Positions 57,426-58,000 of a DNA stretch of 58,000 nt are shown here, piece by piece. The stretch covers positions 38,634,911 through 38,692,910 of the forward strand of contig NC_081412.1 of assembly GCF_030272615.1 (NCBI RefSeq), read 5' to 3'. Position 1 is the stretch's first letter; each line of letters starts with the position of its first letter. The notes below the pieces were generated by a model. It saw only the letters and a list, made by a program, of their open reading frames with translations, searched no databases and had not been told where the DNA came from. The position numbers and the translations under genes are program-made. Source of the DNA: Cryptomeria japonica. Its lineage: Eukaryota > Streptophyta > Pinopsida > Cupressales > Cupressaceae.

Positions 57426-58000
57426 ACTTGCATGATCAAAACATTCAAATATTTTCAAACAAAACAAAGAAACATTGTGTCTGCCATGTTTTCAAGTGTA
57501 TGCAAAAACATTTCACATTTGAAAACGTGATTATCATCCTTTGGACAAGAACACCTTCACAGATTGTGTCTTCACTAGTTTTTGTGTTTTCTTGCCACTA
57601 AAAGTTAAAACATTGAGATTTGGTCACATTCAACAACTTTACAATTGGACAGAATTACAAAACATTTTCATAATCGCGTTTGGGTTTGTTAAAACTGTGT
57701 TTGCATTCACAGTTGAGAGATTACAAGAAAACTCTTGAGAACAATAAGGACTTAAGTTTTCGGATCTAAAGAGCTCTAAGGCTGCTTCCTATAGGGTTTC
57801 ATTATTCACTCAACCTGCCTTGGTCATACATAGTCAATCATTTTCCTTCACTTGCATTACCCTCATACATATTTTCCAAATTTGAGTCAAAAGGTTACTT
57901 TTCTTTTCTTCATCAAATTTTTCAAACATACTACAACACAACACTAGGTGATTCCCGTATCAAGATCCATCATCTTAGGGTCTCATTTGGTCTTCTTGAG

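Larger units (their letters stand above)
48010..58000 (+). mobile_element. Second copy of the 13.4 kb family, 5' part, running past the window end
   Basis: 5' LTR 48015-48709 continues at 55545-55620 (771 bp after removing the copia insertion and its duplicate), ending ACCATACACA. Then come the primer site, a leader with tandem repeats and the conserved block, in the same order as 28045-31350. It inserted after CTTAT (48010-48014) in the truncated gag element. Its gag would start just beyond 58000. Confidence 0.88.

Overview
This window looks like repeat-dominated nuclear DNA from a plant with a large genome, most probably a gymnosperm (conifer). The reasons are the nested and decayed plant LTR retrotransposons with very little gene content, and one resistance-gene fragment whose TIR start carries the YDVFINHRGPD motif typical of conifer TIR-NBS-LRR proteins. 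There are no bacterial signals. I see no intact host gene. Almost everything assignable is a mobile element, its relics, or low-complexity DNA. The species is not determined.

Layout. 0.2-0.5 kb: internally deleted TIR-NBS-LRR first exon (minus). 1.2-3.1 kb: GA-rich imperfect satellite. 3.1-7 kb: AT-rich DNA with a MITE-like element, paired microsatellites and degenerate telomere-like repeats. 7.0-8.4 kb: decayed plant-mobile-domain (PMD) gene (minus). 8.4-10.55 kb: A/T-rich DNA without genes. 10.6-12.36 kb plus 20.22-20.44 kb: a large imperfect palindrome of CT-rich and GA-rich arms, split by a complete 7.9 kb LTR element on the minus strand (12359-20223). That element lacks protease, integrase and reverse transcriptase, but carries a coiled-coil/zinc-knuckle gag and a second reading frame of about 1,100 codons that I do not recognise. 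~20.7-28.0 kb: an LTR on the minus strand and a repeat-rich decayed interior. 28045-41440: a 13.4 kb Ty3/gypsy element resembling the Tat lineage, with 774-bp LTRs and a perfect 5-bp target duplication. It has gag-protease and an integrase tail but no reverse transcriptase, and carries an apparently intron-containing PMD gene on the antisense strand. 41.4-43.5 kb: the 3' end of an older plus-strand element. 44561-48014: a truncated LTR element whose PBS-gag segment is tandemly duplicated. 48015-58000: the 5' LTR and leader of a second copy of the 13.4 kb family, whose LTR is interrupted by a full-length Ty1/copia element on the minus strand (48710-55539; perfect 5-bp target duplication GTTTC).

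How the parts relate. The insertion order can be read from the nesting: truncated gag element, then Tat-like copy 2, then copia; and palindrome, then minus-strand gag/ORF2 element. Neither the gag/ORF2 element nor the 13.4 kb family encodes its own reverse transcriptase, so both would depend on enzymes from other elements. The elements carry many stop codons at positions where Gln, Arg or Trp is expected, as produced by C-to-T change at methylated sites.

The best candidates for undescribed biology are the non-autonomous element with the large ORF2, the antisense spliced-looking PMD gene, the array of five AT hairpins in the 774-bp LTRs, and a chain of hairpins ending in a tRNA-like T-arm at the LTR end near 45.45 kb.

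All calls come from reading the sequence and conceptual translation by eye. No database search or computed alignment was possible.
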